Shown here in pieces: positions 18,969 to 28,336 of a DNA stretch of 64,000 nucleotides. Both the position numbers and the translations under genes were made by a program. Positions within the stretch are counted from its first letter, which is position 1. Each line of letters opens with the position of its first letter. Below the pieces are notes generated by a model. That model had not been told where the DNA came from, ran no database searches, and saw only the letters and a list, made by a program, of their open reading frames with translations. This DNA comes from Pseudoalteromonas phenolica (GTDB lineage Bacteria > Pseudomonadota > Gammaproteobacteria > Enterobacterales > Alteromonadaceae), in the NCBI RefSeq assembly GCF_005886345.1, contig NZ_PNEC01000004.1, positions 124,001 through 188,000 on the forward strand, written 5' to 3'.

Positions 18969-20198
18969 ATGTCTTTCTCTTCTTTTTCTTTGGCACCAGC
19001 CATTTATTCTGCACTTGAAATACTCGGGTTCGAAAAACCAACTGATATTCAATCGCAGACTATTCCACTTGCACTCACAGGCAAAGACATCATCGCGACT
19101 GCACAGACTGGTACAGGTAAAACGGCGGCGTTTATGTTACCGATCCTGAATAACTTGTTGTGCGATGACACACAGCTTGGTCAAGTTAGGGCACTGGTTT
19201 TGGCGCCAACGCGAGAGCTTGCGCAACAAGTCGCTGAGAATACTCAGCAATATGCAGCCAATACTGATTTAAAAGTGGTGTGTCTGTATGGGGGTGCAAA
19301 TATTGGCCCTCAAGAGAAACGATTGAAGGCAGGCATTGATATTGTTGTTGCAACCCCAGGGCGTTTACTCGATCACTTAATTAAAGGTACTTTGTCACTT
19401 AATCAACTTCAGCATTTGGTTTTTGATGAAGCAGATAGAATGTTAGATATGGGTTTTATTGGTGAGATAAAACGTATTATGCGCCATGCGCCAGACTCAC
19501 GACAAACCATGCTGTTTTCTGCAACCTTAGATGAAAGTGTTGAGAAGCTGGCTAGCCGTTGGTTATCAGATCCTAAGCGTGTAGGCATAGAGAAGCAAAA
19601 CACCACCGTTGAGGCGATTGAGCAAACTTTTTATGCCATTGATGAAGAGAAGAAAGCTGCTGTCATTGCCTATTTAATTGGTAAGAATAATTGGCAGCAA
19701 GTGTTGGTGTTTACTCGCACTAAAGCGCAAGCTGACAGCCTTGTTAAAGAACTAATCAAAGATGGTTTGCCGAGCAGTGCAATTCATGGCGATAAATCAC
19801 AAGGCGCTCGAGATAAAGGGTTAACTCAGTTTAAAGAGGGTAAGGTACGTGTGCTTGTGGCCACTGATGTTGCAGCGCGTGGTATAGACATCAGCACATT
19901 AGATTACGTGATTAACGCTCAGCTACCTTATGTGGCAGAAGATTATATTCACCGAATTGGTCGTACAGGACGAGCAGGGCGCTCGGGTAAGGCTATTAGC
20001 TTAGTCAGCCAAGATGAGCAGTGGCTACTTGAAGAACTTGAAGTGTTATTAGATGAGCGATTAACCCCACAATGGCTAAGTGGTTTTGAACCTGACTTGA
20101 CCCGAGAGGTCAAAGATAACCGTAAGAATACCAATAAAGCACGCAAAGACAGAGATAAAAAACGAGTGCTTGGTCAGCGCCAACGTAGAAGAAGGTAG
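18969..20198 (+). CDS. DEAD-box RNA helicase, RhlE-like
   Basis: The 409-residue protein has all superfamily 2 motifs in order: Q motif (GFEKPTDIQSQTIP), motif I ATAQTGTGKT near residue 45, PTRELAQQ, DEAD in VFDEADRMLDMGF, SAT in LFSATL, and HRIGRTGRAGR near 335. A short basic tail (KARKDRDKKRVLGQRQRRRR) follows, typical of RhlE/SrmB-type enzymes that unwind short RNA duplexes in ribosome assembly or RNA decay. The opening MSFSSFSLAPAI is closest to RhlE. Which paralogue it is cannot be settled without comparison. Confidence 0.92.
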   Translation: MSFSSFSLAPAIYSALEILGFEKPTDIQSQTIPLALTGKDIIATAQTGTGKTAAFMLPILNNLLCDDTQLGQVRALVLAPTRELAQQVAENTQQYAANTDLKVVCLYGGANIGPQEKRLKAGIDIVVATPGRLLDHLIKGTLSLNQLQHLVFDEADRMLDMGFIGEIKRIMRHAPDSRQTMLFSATLDESVEKLASRWLSDPKRVGIEKQNTTVEAIEQTFYAIDEEKKAAVIAYLIGKNNWQQVLVFTRTKAQADSLVKELIKDGLPSSAIHGDKSQGARDKGLTQFKEGKVRVLVATDVAARGIDISTLDYVINAQLPYVAEDYIHRIGRTGRAGRSGKAISLVSQDEQWLLEELEVLLDERLTPQWLSGFEPDLTREVKDNRKNTNKARKDRDKKRVLGQRQRRRR

Positions 20199-20224
20199 CC
20201 TAACGAAGTAAAACAGGAGTTTTT

Positions 20225-20407
20225 ATGAATGTACTGATTATAATTGGCAGTTTAATTGTCAGCTTATTGATTTTGATCCCACTACTAGAGCGTTATCAAG
20301 AGAGCTTAGGGCTACACAAGATGCAAAAGTATAGTAAATATATTTTGCCTTTAGTGATGGTGTCTTTGGTGATTAAACTGCTTTATATGCTTTGGCATGG
20401 TAGTTAA
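20225..20407 (+). CDS. Small two-helix membrane protein
   Basis: The 60-residue protein has two hydrophobic segments (about residues 3-20 and 39-56) separated by a polar loop ERYQESLGLHKMQKYSK. A good ribosome binding site (CAGGAG) lies 7 bases before the ATG. The gene follows the helicase stop by 26 bases with no terminator between, so the two are probably cotranscribed. Family and function are unrecognised. Confidence 0.6.
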   Translation: MNVLIIIGSLIVSLLILIPLLERYQESLGLHKMQKYSKYILPLVMVSLVIKLLYMLWHGS

Positions 20408-20451
20408 CCTGAACTTTGCTTAGTTAAAGCTAATCACAATAAAACAGCTAC

Positions 20452-20486
20452 AAAAAAGCCCGCAGTTTAGAACTAGCGGGCTTTTT
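20452..20486. terminator. Bidirectional terminator
   Basis: AAAAGCCCGC pairs with GCGGGCTTTT around a 12-base loop, flanked by A and T tracts. It lies between the helicase/small-protein unit and the convergent hybrid kinase gene. Confidence 0.85.
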
Positions 20487-20499
20487 ATATTCTGCAGGC

Positions 20500-23400
20500 T
20501 TACTCTGAGCGTTGCTTGATGAAGTCTTGCATGAACATCATCGCATCGGTGTAGTAATCGTCTAATCTGTCTCTAAAACTAATTAGCTCATCAATATTTA
20601 ATTCGCGGTCTTTACATGCCTGCTCGAATTGAATCGCGATTTCGGCCACTTGCATAGCACCCACGGTCTTTGAAATCGACTTGAGCTGGTGGCAGTCTGA
20701 GATGATCTTGTCTTGTTCGCGCGTCATGACATTGGCAAAAATATCACGGATCAACTCACTACTTTGTTCGAGGTACATTCTAAAGAAGCGCAGCTTTTTT
20801 GCTTCATCGTGATTGACGTATTTATCAAACATATCAATATCGACTACAGAGAGTGTTGATATATCGACTTGCGGCTCTTCACTACTTTCTTCAGCAGGTA
20901 AATCACTTTCGGTAGAAGCCTCAACTTCACTAAATTCTGGCTCTATAGGTTTTACTTCACTAGGGGTATCAACTTCTACTATATCTTCAACAAGCACTTT
21001 AATTTCAGGTGCAGTGTCTACTTGAGTGCTTGTTGGGTTAAGCGCATCTTGCGAAGTCCCCTCCGGCGCCAAACCAAAACTTGGTGTTGGAATAGTATCA
21101 TCAGAAGCCTGTGTTGTAGGTGTTGCTTCCCAAGTTGATTCTAATGAAATGCTACTTAAAGAGCCGGTTAAAGCGTTTGCCTGAGAAGGAGTTGCAGATT
21201 CAACCTGTTCAGTTTCTTCAAGTTCTTCAGTTAAAGTATCTGTTATCGCAGTTTCTGTTTTATCTTCAGAAGAGGCTGAAGCAGTGTCATCAATATCATT
21301 GAGATTTTGCCAATCAATATTTTCTTGGCTGCCTACTTCAATACTATTGATATCGACTTCATGCTCAAACTCTTCAACAGGTGTGCTGTTGGCATCATCT
21401 TTCCACTCTAAATCACTGTCACTCTCAGCAAATTGGCTAAGGTCTAAAGTCTCTTCAGATGGAGAGTGTGAAGTAGGTGTAGATGATGTTTCTTCTTGCC
21501 ATTCCAAATTATCGGCTTCCTGAGACTGTAATGATAAATCAAGATCATAATTACCTTCATGAGTAGTTGTAGATCTTGTCGCTTCTACTTCAGGCTCTTG
21601 CCACGACAAATGATCATTACCTGTTTCGGTTAAAGCATCGATATCTATAGTATGGACATCTTCTTCTATCACAGCTTGTTGTTTAGGTACTGCTTCTGTC
21701 CAATTCAGGTCAGAGTCAAAAGCTGAATTTACATCAGGTATCTCAGTTTTGGGGTCATCAAGAGGCGTATCAGATACATCTTCAAATTGCTCGCTCTCAC
21801 TCTGTGTTTGTTGAGAGGTAGAAGTAGAAAGTTCGTCTGATACTTCTTTTTTATTATCAATAGGTAGAGTTGAATCATCATCGCTAGCTTCCTGCGAAGC
21901 TGACATTTGTATGTGCTTTTCAGGCTGCCATTTAGCTAATGTGGCTTCCAGTACATTTAATTCGATTGGTTTGGTAATATAGTCGTTCATACCGGTTGCA
22001 ATACAACGCTCTTTTTCACCTTTTAAGGCATTTGCTGTTACTGCAATAATATAAGGCTGGGCCTTGATATCATCGCTCTTTTCAGCCTCTTCGCGTATTG
22101 CTTTCACCATGTCATAACCAGACATTTTTGGCATGTGTAGGTCAGTCAAAATGATTGGGTAGTGGTTTTTCTTCCACATCGCTAACCCTTCTTCACCGTT
22201 TTCGGCGACTTCTACACCATAACCAAGTAAGTGAAGTTGGTCTGTTAAAACCTGCTGATTTAGCACATTATCTTCAGCAAGAAGCACCAGTTTATTCTCG
22301 GCACGGGCTTTATCAACATTTAAGAAGTTATTAAATGTCTTGGCTTGTTTGAGCTGTTTTGGTTTATGTAAGCCTGCGGCCACCATTATAGAAGTCATAA
22401 AGCTGCTTTTGCATAATGGCGCTGCATTCAAATAGAAAATATTACTATGGTTAAGCGCAGATTCGTCCATTGTACTTAGAACAATGACTTGTTGTTTGTT
22501 TTGCTCTAGATAGTAGAGCAAAGCACGTAATTGATCATTGACAGGTGCCATGCCATCAAGACCGTCGAGCACCCAAATCAAATTGGCTGTGTGTTGAAAC
22601 TCTTCAGCTTCATCAATGCTGTCTATGGCGTAGGTGTTTGCCCCCATAAATGAAAGGTAGCGGCATAAAATTGCTTTTCGTGCAGAATCATTCGTTAAAA
22701 CCACGACCGGCTTTTGGGCCATAACGGCTTTGTTGGCATACTCAACCTTGCCGTCGGTACTAAATGGCAGCTCTACTACAAACTCACTGCCCATACCAAG
22801 GTCACTGGTGACATTAATTGAACCAAGCATTAGCTCAATTAAGCTCTTACAAATTGATAGACCTAATCCAGTACCACCATATTCTCGAGTAATCGAGTTT
22901 TCGGCTTGAATAAATGGGTTAAATATTTCTCTTAATTGCAATTGCGTCATACCTTTACCATTATCGGTAACGGAGAAACGCAATGTGTAATGTTCAGAGG
23001 TGTTTTGCGCCACTTCAACGGATACTTTCACAAAACCTTGGCGGTTTTCATCTGTGGTTGTGAATTTAATGGCGTTGCTACATAAATTGTACAAAACCTG
23101 ACGCACACGAATGTTATCACCAACAAGGTTTTTAGGGATGTCAGGTGCAATAGAAAGCTGTAGGTTAAGCTTGCGCTTTTTAGCAACAGAAGAAAGTACA
23201 CGTGCAACTTCTTCAATGGTATCTGTCACAGAAAAAGCGGTGTTATCTATTTGTAGTTTGCCGGCTTCAATTTTAGAGAAGTCTAGAATATCGTCCAAAA
23301 TACCCAGCAAAGAGAAAGCTGAATCACGAATGATGGTACTGAGGCGATGTTGTGCGCCATCTAAATCTGTTTGGCGTAACAAATCAATTGTACCAATAAC

Positions 23401-24264
23401 ACCATTCATCGGTGTTCTGATCTCATGACTCATAGTCGCTAAGAAAGTCGTTTTGGCTTCATTGGCACGTTCGGCGTTCATAGTCGCCTTTTCAAGTGCC
23501 AGTGTTCTAGCTTGTACTTCTGTTTCTAAGCTAGTTTGAAGCTGCTTGAGCTCTTTTTCAGAAGTTTGATTATTGTCTATCGAAGTCTGCACTTGTTGTA
23601 GTACATCATTAATAGATTGAGCTACTTCGTCAAAACCAAATCCTAAGTTGCTATCAATTAACCTTTTATAATCTTGCTCTTCTGTCACCTTTTTAAGTTC
23701 TGATTTTAGCTTTTGCTTGTCAGTCGCAAGCTGTTGAGCGAGGCGGCGCTGTGCAAAAAGTGCGAAACCAAATGCCATCAATAAAGCCAGTGCAAATAAA
23801 CCATATGCGATATTGCTTGTGTTACTGCTGGTTTTTACTTTGTGCTGTATAACCAATTCGCCAACATATTGTCCATCAAGCTTTAAAGGTTGATGAACAG
23901 TGAGCGTGTTGCCAACTTTAAATTGCTTCACTTGTGAAATTGGTGCAATTGCTGTTTCGTTACTTTGGAAGATGAGAGCGGGCTCTGCCATACCCGTCAT
24001 ACTATATAAATAATATTGGGTATTAGGATCGGCCTCTGAAATACCAGCCAGTAACTTCTTAACCTGACTGAACCCTTGTTTCATAATAGTATTTGCAAGT
24101 GGTTCAGAAAGCTGTTGTGCTTGATTGGCAAAATCAATTTGTGGTGCTTGTTGTGATTTAGGAAGAAAGTAAGCGGCTGCAGCACAAATAGAGCCAACAG
24201 TTAATATACTTGTTAGCACCAGAGGTAAAAAGCCTGATAGTTTTATATTCTCAGAGTTTGACAT
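20500..24264 (-). CDS. Hybrid sensor histidine kinase with receiver, long acidic linker and HPt
   Basis: This 1254-residue inner-membrane phosphorelay protein has two helices (about 11-33 and 153-171) around a periplasmic sensor region. A HAMP-like/coiled-coil segment follows (180-265), then HisKA with phospho-acceptor His280 (FLATMSHEIRTPMNG) and an HATPase domain to about 510. A degenerate receiver-like part follows (about 520-640), then a receiver with Asp708 (ILTDLHMPKMSG). An acidic Ser/Thr/Glu-rich linker runs about 785-1135, and a C-terminal HPt carries His1192 (CHQLKSISKTVGA). The layout is BarA/TorS-like, but no partner regulator is nearby and the signal is unknown. The linker carries repeated D-x-L-x-W-type motifs, an unusual feature. 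Confidence 0.93.
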   Translation of the reverse strand: MSNSENIKLSGFLPLVLTSILTVGSICAAAAYFLPKSQQAPQIDFANQAQQLSEPLANTIMKQGFSQVKKLLAGISEADPNTQYYLYSMTGMAEPALIFQSNETAIAPISQVKQFKVGNTLTVHQPLKLDGQYVGELVIQHKVKTSSNTSNIAYGLFALALLMAFGFALFAQRRLAQQLATDKQKLKSELKKVTEEQDYKRLIDSNLGFGFDEVAQSINDVLQQVQTSIDNNQTSEKELKQLQTSLETEVQARTLALEKATMNAERANEAKTTFLATMSHEIRTPMNGVIGTIDLLRQTDLDGAQHRLSTIIRDSAFSLLGILDDILDFSKIEAGKLQIDNTAFSVTDTIEEVARVLSSVAKKRKLNLQLSIAPDIPKNLVGDNIRVRQVLYNLCSNAIKFTTTDENRQGFVKVSVEVAQNTSEHYTLRFSVTDNGKGMTQLQLREIFNPFIQAENSITREYGGTGLGLSICKSLIELMLGSINVTSDLGMGSEFVVELPFSTDGKVEYANKAVMAQKPVVVLTNDSARKAILCRYLSFMGANTYAIDSIDEAEEFQHTANLIWVLDGLDGMAPVNDQLRALLYYLEQNKQQVIVLSTMDESALNHSNIFYLNAAPLCKSSFMTSIMVAAGLHKPKQLKQAKTFNNFLNVDKARAENKLVLLAEDNVLNQQVLTDQLHLLGYGVEVAENGEEGLAMWKKNHYPIILTDLHMPKMSGYDMVKAIREEAEKSDDIKAQPYIIAVTANALKGEKERCIATGMNDYITKPIELNVLEATLAKWQPEKHIQMSASQEASDDDSTLPIDNKKEVSDELSTSTSQQTQSESEQFEDVSDTPLDDPKTEIPDVNSAFDSDLNWTEAVPKQQAVIEEDVHTIDIDALTETGNDHLSWQEPEVEATRSTTTHEGNYDLDLSLQSQEADNLEWQEETSSTPTSHSPSEETLDLSQFAESDSDLEWKDDANSTPVEEFEHEVDINSIEVGSQENIDWQNLNDIDDTASASSEDKTETAITDTLTEELEETEQVESATPSQANALTGSLSSISLESTWEATPTTQASDDTIPTPSFGLAPEGTSQDALNPTSTQVDTAPEIKVLVEDIVEVDTPSEVKPIEPEFSEVEASTESDLPAEESSEEPQVDISTLSVVDIDMFDKYVNHDEAKKLRFFRMYLEQSSELIRDIFANVMTREQDKIISDCHQLKSISKTVGAMQVAEIAIQFEQACKDRELNIDELISFRDRLDDYYTDAMMFMQDFIKQRSE

Positions 24265-24579
24265 TGATAAGGTCCGATTTAACTGCTCTAGAATTTGATT
24301 ATTATTGGTTTATTAAGTACCCAATCGTAACATTGTCTTGTTATTAAAGCTCGCCGTTTTTAAGCATTTTCCATTCAACCTTTAAGCATGCTTATCTCTT
24401 TTTAGTGACGTACTTTTGAGCAATTAAGACACTGTTTGTACAAACTTTACTATTGGTGGTTGAAAACTAAGCAAGCAAACGTTGCTTTTAAAAAAAGGGT
24501 TGACTTGAAGGGGCAAAACTCGTTTAATACGCCGCACGCCCAGATGGTTACCAAGATTAATCGTTTCGGTGATGTTTTT
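24265..24579. other. Intergenic region upstream of the tRNA array
   Basis: This 315-bp stretch separates the divergent hybrid kinase and the tRNA cluster. The left part is AT-rich and must hold the kinase promoter. The right part holds a strong sigma-70 promoter for the tRNAs, given separately. No protein gene is supported. Confidence 0.6.
24500..24528 (+). promoter_or_regulatory. Sigma-70 promoter of the tRNA array with GC-rich discriminator
   Basis: TTGACT (24500-24505) and TTTAAT (24523-24528) are separated by exactly 17 bases. ACGCCGC follows the -10 box at once. GC-rich discriminators are characteristic of stringently controlled stable-RNA promoters. The first tRNA begins about 45 bases downstream of the expected start. 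Confidence 0.75.
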
Positions 24580-24655
24580 GCCCAGATAGCTCAGTCGGTA
24601 GAGCAGAGGATTGAAAATCCTCGTGTCGGTGGTTCGATTCCGCCTCTGGGCACCA
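24580..24655 (+). tRNA. tRNA-Phe (GAA), copy 1
   Basis: A 76-nt cloverleaf: acceptor GCCCAGA/TCTGGGC, D arm GCTC-GAGC, anticodon stem-loop GGATTGAAAATCC with anticodon GAA, T loop GGTTCGATTCC, and encoded CCA. First gene of the array. Confidence 0.97.
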
Positions 24656-24670
24656 CTTATTTTTGGTGTT

Positions 24671-24746
<76 letters not shown>

Positions 24747-24792
24747 TTTTCTCGCTAAGAAGTAAAACTAAGCTTAAATTCATTAAGAATTT

Positions 24793-24853
24793 ACCCAGGT
24801 AGCTCGTTCGATAGAGCTTTCTGGAATAGCATTGAAAATCCATTAGGGTGTTT
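24793..24853 (+). pseudogene. Decayed tRNA-Phe
   Basis: ACCCAGGTAGCTC, then GATAGAGC and ATTGAAAATCC, align with tRNA-Phe, but the anticodon stem cannot form and the T arm and 3' end are lost. The 20 bases before it match those before tRNA-Phe copy 4 (TTCATTAAGAATTT), showing that it arose as a copy of the same repeat unit. It cannot fold into a functional tRNA. Confidence 0.75.
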
Positions 24854-24870
24854 AGTGCAAAATAAATTTT

Positions 24871-24946
24871 GCCCAGATAGCTCAGTCGGTAGAGCAGAGG
24901 ATTGAAAATCCTCGTGTCGGTGGTTCGATTCCGCCTCTGGGCACCA
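24871..24946 (+). tRNA. tRNA-Phe (GAA), copy 2
   Basis: Identical in sequence to tRNA-Phe copy 1, including CCA. It directly follows the decayed copy. Confidence 0.97.
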
Positions 24947-24960
24947 CTATTTTTGGTGTT

Positions 24961-25036
<76 letters not shown>

Positions 25037-25069
25037 TTTCTTATGCTAGGAATTAAAACTAAGCAAGTC

Positions 25070-25145
25070 GCCCAGATAGCTCAGTCGGTAGAGCAGAGGA
25101 TTGAAAATCCTCGTGTCGGTGGTTCGATTCCGCCTCTGGGCACCA
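25070..25145 (+). tRNA. tRNA-Phe (GAA), copy 3
   Basis: Identical to the other tRNA-Phe copies, including CCA. The preceding spacer is shorter and differs from the spacers after Thr copies 1 and 3. Confidence 0.97.
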
Positions 25146-25160
25146 CTTATTTTCGGTGTT

Positions 25161-25236
<76 letters not shown>

Positions 25237-25282
25237 TTTTCTCGCTTAGAAGTAAAACTAAGCTTAAATTCATTAAGAATTT

Positions 25283-25358
25283 GCCCAGATAGCTCAGTCG
25301 GTAGAGCAGAGGATTGAAAATCCTCGTGTCGGTGGTTCGATTCCGCCTCTGGGCACCA
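25283..25358 (+). tRNA. tRNA-Phe (GAA), copy 4, island attachment site
   Basis: Identical to the other tRNA-Phe genes and intact. Its 3' 48 bases (25311-25358) recur at 28337-28384, so it served as the integration target and its 3' end was restored by the incoming element. No terminator follows it directly, unlike the second copy of its 3' end. Confidence 0.97.
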
Positions 25359-25933
25359 CTTTCCCTTAGCCTCCAGCTAGATTTTAAATTACCCTTTTCC
25401 TACAAAAACACTATTTCCCTATAAAATTTTATTTTCGTCGCGAATGACGGAGACGATTTTGCGAACGCCAGAAAGCAAAAACTGTGTTGAAACACATTAT
25501 AAGTCTGGCGACTTATGTTTCAAACGCAGCTTCAATTAATACTTCTACTTATTGATATTAGTTATTTTAGCCTTAGGCATCTCTTGTTTTTAGCGTTTAA
25601 CCTAAAAGTTACTTTGTTTAGATGAGGCAAAAGAAAGAACAATGGAAACTCCAGTTATAAATAAATCAGAGCTGAAGAAAGTAACTTAGTATTGATTTTG
25701 AGAACTCCTATACATCTGATGAGTTAAAATTCAGTATTTACTTAGAGATATAGATAAGCTCCCCAAATGGCACTAACGAAAAAAGAACGGTCGTTGAAAA
25801 TGAAATTAAGTCATATGAATAGCAATACTGCAGCCCACCTTTACATGTTCTAAGTCTAAATTTATTGTAAGTCTTTGATTTTTGTTCTGAATGTGTATAT
25901 TGACCTTGGTTGAACACTTATATAGGAGGGAAT
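25359..25933. other. Left, non-coding part of the tRNA-Phe island
   Basis: This 575-bp AT-rich stretch has no open frame of note. An imperfect hairpin (GTTGAAAC...TAAGT against ACTTATGTTTCAAAC) lies near 25488-25532. A strong ribosome binding site, TAGGAGGG, ends the region just before the next gene. The low GC and lack of genes fit decayed island DNA. Confidence 0.5.
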
Positions 25934-27889
25934 ATGTTCAAACACTTAGGCTTCTTTGCCTCAATTTTTATCTTATCTTTCAATTTACACGCATTCACAC
26001 TAATCGAAAATATTACTGTGACGGATCAAAAAATAACTGTGCCAATTAATGGTTATATAGAGCCAGTCGTTTTTCACTCTATTCCATCACTTAATGACAG
26101 CGATGCGGGTGTTATTTCAATTTCAAATGTGACTGACTCAAGCTTTGATGTTCAATTCAAGGAGTGGCCTTATTTAGACGGCTTTCATGATGAAGAGACT
26201 GTTTCTTTTTTAGTGGTAGAAAAAGGAAGGCATGTTTTAAATGATGGAAGTATCTGGGAAGTCGGAAAGTTTGATACTAAGAATGGTACTCAGCAACAGT
26301 TTTTTCAAGAAAGTTTCGACCACTCTCCAGCAGTAATTTTGACTGGGCAAACCCAAAACGACCCCGATGCTTACTCGCTTCGAGTTTCAAGTAGTACAAG
26401 TTTAACTTTTGGGGTTTCGTTAAACGAGCAAGAGGCGGGAAATAGTCATGCATCAGAAACTATTGGTTATCTTGCAGTTTATAGTAAAACTAGAAGTGGC
26501 AATATAGACACTGGGGAAGCATATAATTTTATTCAACAAGCTATAAACCAAGACGGGCTTCAGACTGTTAATGGTAAGATTTTTGTCCAAGAAGAGCAGT
26601 CAAAAGACAGTGAAACGAGTCACTTACTAGAAGTAATAAATATTCTCACTATAAAAAATAATTTATTTGGTCAGGATATTTCACACTATGGTAAAGATAC
26701 GATGGCGCTGAGGCTGGACAAAGGTGCTCATTATAAAATTGAGGCAGGAGAAACGACGGGGCAACTTGGGAACATAGCTTTAATTGGTACAAATGGCCTG
26801 AATGAATCTTCATATACTGCAAGTAATACATATTATGCGGATAGCCCTTCAGGAGCATTTGATGGATACAATAACTCGGTCAAGATAAACAATGATAGCG
26901 CTTCAAGAATTAAACGTGGTATCTGGCTTACTACTTATGCGCAAGATCATTGGCTTCAAGTTGAGTTTTCAAAACAAGCATACATTGATTCGTTTAGAGT
27001 GCTTTTATATTCAGCTGCGTCAGATCCAGGTATGGGTGTGAGAAATGTAACATTGCAAGTATCTAATGATAACAGCTTATTCATTGATCATGAGTCATTC
27101 ACTCTTGATAAGAGTCTTGATCAGACTATTTACTTAACTGAGCCAGCTATTGGTAAATATATAAGACTAAAAATTGAGACAACTCAAGGGCATAGTTACC
27201 GTGTAATAGGTGAGCTAGAATACTTTGGTGGTTTTGTAACAGAAGGAAATACAGATCCAGACTTACCAATAGAACCAGCCCCAATAAATGTTAAAACTTG
27301 CGAGTCTATAAGATTAAATAATTCGGCTGCAGTTTCAGGGTTTTATTTGATTGATCCAGACGGTGATGGTGGTAATCCAGAGTTTGAAGCATATTGTGAG
27401 ATGACTTTAAATGGCGGTGGTTGGACTCTGGTTGCACATCACGAAGATGCACTAGAAGACATTAAAATTACTACTCCAGTTACACTAAATCAAACTGGTG
27501 TATTACCTATTGAAGAGTGGGGTGCAGTTCGTAAAAGTATGACTGTCGGTATGATGTTTATGGATGAATACTCAAACATATCACAAATTAGCAAAGCTAA
27601 GCTTATTAATGGTAACTGTGTTTCTTTAAATAATTCTGAAGACCTGAGCCAACCAGTTGTACCTTACGACATTGGTGTACTATGGCAAAATGAAGGAACT
27701 GGATGCAGCCTCTCCGGTTTGGATTATTCCTTCATCAGCATAAGTACAAAATCTTCAAGTCGAGGAGACGGTTATTTGACGATTGGCGCATCTTTATATC
27801 AACATAATGTAAAATTCGATCAATGGCCATATAATAATGGGGTTTATAGTGGCGCAGAACAAAACACCTTATTTTACTTTGTAAAATAA
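25934..27889 (+). CDS. Secreted discoidin- and fibrinogen-domain protein, island cargo
   Basis: The start is the ATG 4 bases after TAGGAGGG. The 651-residue protein has a signal peptide (about 1-20, ending FNLHA), then a beta-rich region (about 25-250) with the motif FKEWPYLDGFHDEETVSFLVV. An F5/8 type C (discoidin) domain follows at about 280-435 (SGAFDGYNN, WLQVEF, RNVTLQVSND, YIRLKI), then a fibrinogen/collagen-C-like domain from about 455 (CESIRLNNS, FEAYCEMTLNGGGWTLV). Such domains bind glycans or surfaces, so an extracellular adhesin or lectin role is inferred. The WPY...G motif recurs at the C-terminus (FDQWPYNNG). Codon use is AT-rich compared with the housekeeping genes. Confidence 0.8.
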   Translation: MFKHLGFFASIFILSFNLHAFTLIENITVTDQKITVPINGYIEPVVFHSIPSLNDSDAGVISISNVTDSSFDVQFKEWPYLDGFHDEETVSFLVVEKGRHVLNDGSIWEVGKFDTKNGTQQQFFQESFDHSPAVILTGQTQNDPDAYSLRVSSSTSLTFGVSLNEQEAGNSHASETIGYLAVYSKTRSGNIDTGEAYNFIQQAINQDGLQTVNGKIFVQEEQSKDSETSHLLEVINILTIKNNLFGQDISHYGKDTMALRLDKGAHYKIEAGETTGQLGNIALIGTNGLNESSYTASNTYYADSPSGAFDGYNNSVKINNDSASRIKRGIWLTTYAQDHWLQVEFSKQAYIDSFRVLLYSAASDPGMGVRNVTLQVSNDNSLFIDHESFTLDKSLDQTIYLTEPAIGKYIRLKIETTQGHSYRVIGELEYFGGFVTEGNTDPDLPIEPAPINVKTCESIRLNNSAAVSGFYLIDPDGDGGNPEFEAYCEMTLNGGGWTLVAHHEDALEDIKITTPVTLNQTGVLPIEEWGAVRKSMTVGMMFMDEYSNISQISKAKLINGNCVSLNNSEDLSQPVVPYDIGVLWQNEGTGCSLSGLDYSFISISTKSSSRGDGYLTIGASLYQHNVKFDQWPYNNGVYSGAEQNTLFYFVK

Positions 27890-27961
27890 GTTGGGTGATA
27901 ATTAGGCCGCGCTACATGTGGCCTAATTTTTGGAGAAGTAAGCCTACTATTTCATTATATA

Positions 27962-28156
27962 ACCAGAAATGGAATTTGGTCACCCGATTTGAGAGCTAAG
28001 GTTGCATCTGACTGTATTAATACCTCACAGGCTAGTGAGTTATTGGGCCACATGAATACTTCAACAACGAAAAGAGTGTACAGAAGAGGATACTCAATTG
28101 TTGACCCTTTATCGCCAAGTGAACCAAGCACTAAAAAACAAAGCATTGAAAAGTAG
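27962..28156 (+). pseudogene. C-terminal remnant of a tyrosine integrase
   Basis: About 64 residues are readable: SPDLRAKVASD, then QASELLGHMNTSTTKRVYRRG. This is the box II end of phage-type integrases, with LLGH-x-x-TTKRVYRR containing the histidine and the nucleophilic tyrosine. The usual His before the catalytic Arg is replaced (SPDLR instead of HDLR), and everything upstream is lost to the stop of the cargo gene. It lies 180 bp inside the right repeat, as expected for an integrase near its attachment site. Confidence 0.75.
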
Positions 28157-28336
28157 TGTCAAAAAAGGCATTATCTTTCAGTGAAGACTTTTCGATTATC
28201 TAGAATATTCTAACTTATTAAAAATCATAGAGTTTCTAGGTTTTATTTACTAACTGATTTAACCCAGACGAAAATAATAGGAAAATTCGGATTGGTTTTG
28301 TTAGGAAAATCAGTAGTTTAAGATTCTGTAGGCTGT

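Noticed and set aside
20500..24264. Naming the hybrid kinase BarA or TorS
   Set aside because: Domain order is shared by many hybrid kinases; no UvrY/TorR partner or neighbouring marker gene supports a specific name.
25740..25860. A short frame (starting MALTKKERSL) in the left part of the island, considered as a second integrase fragment
   Set aside because: Under 30 codons, no leader, and no match to integrase motifs in the right order.
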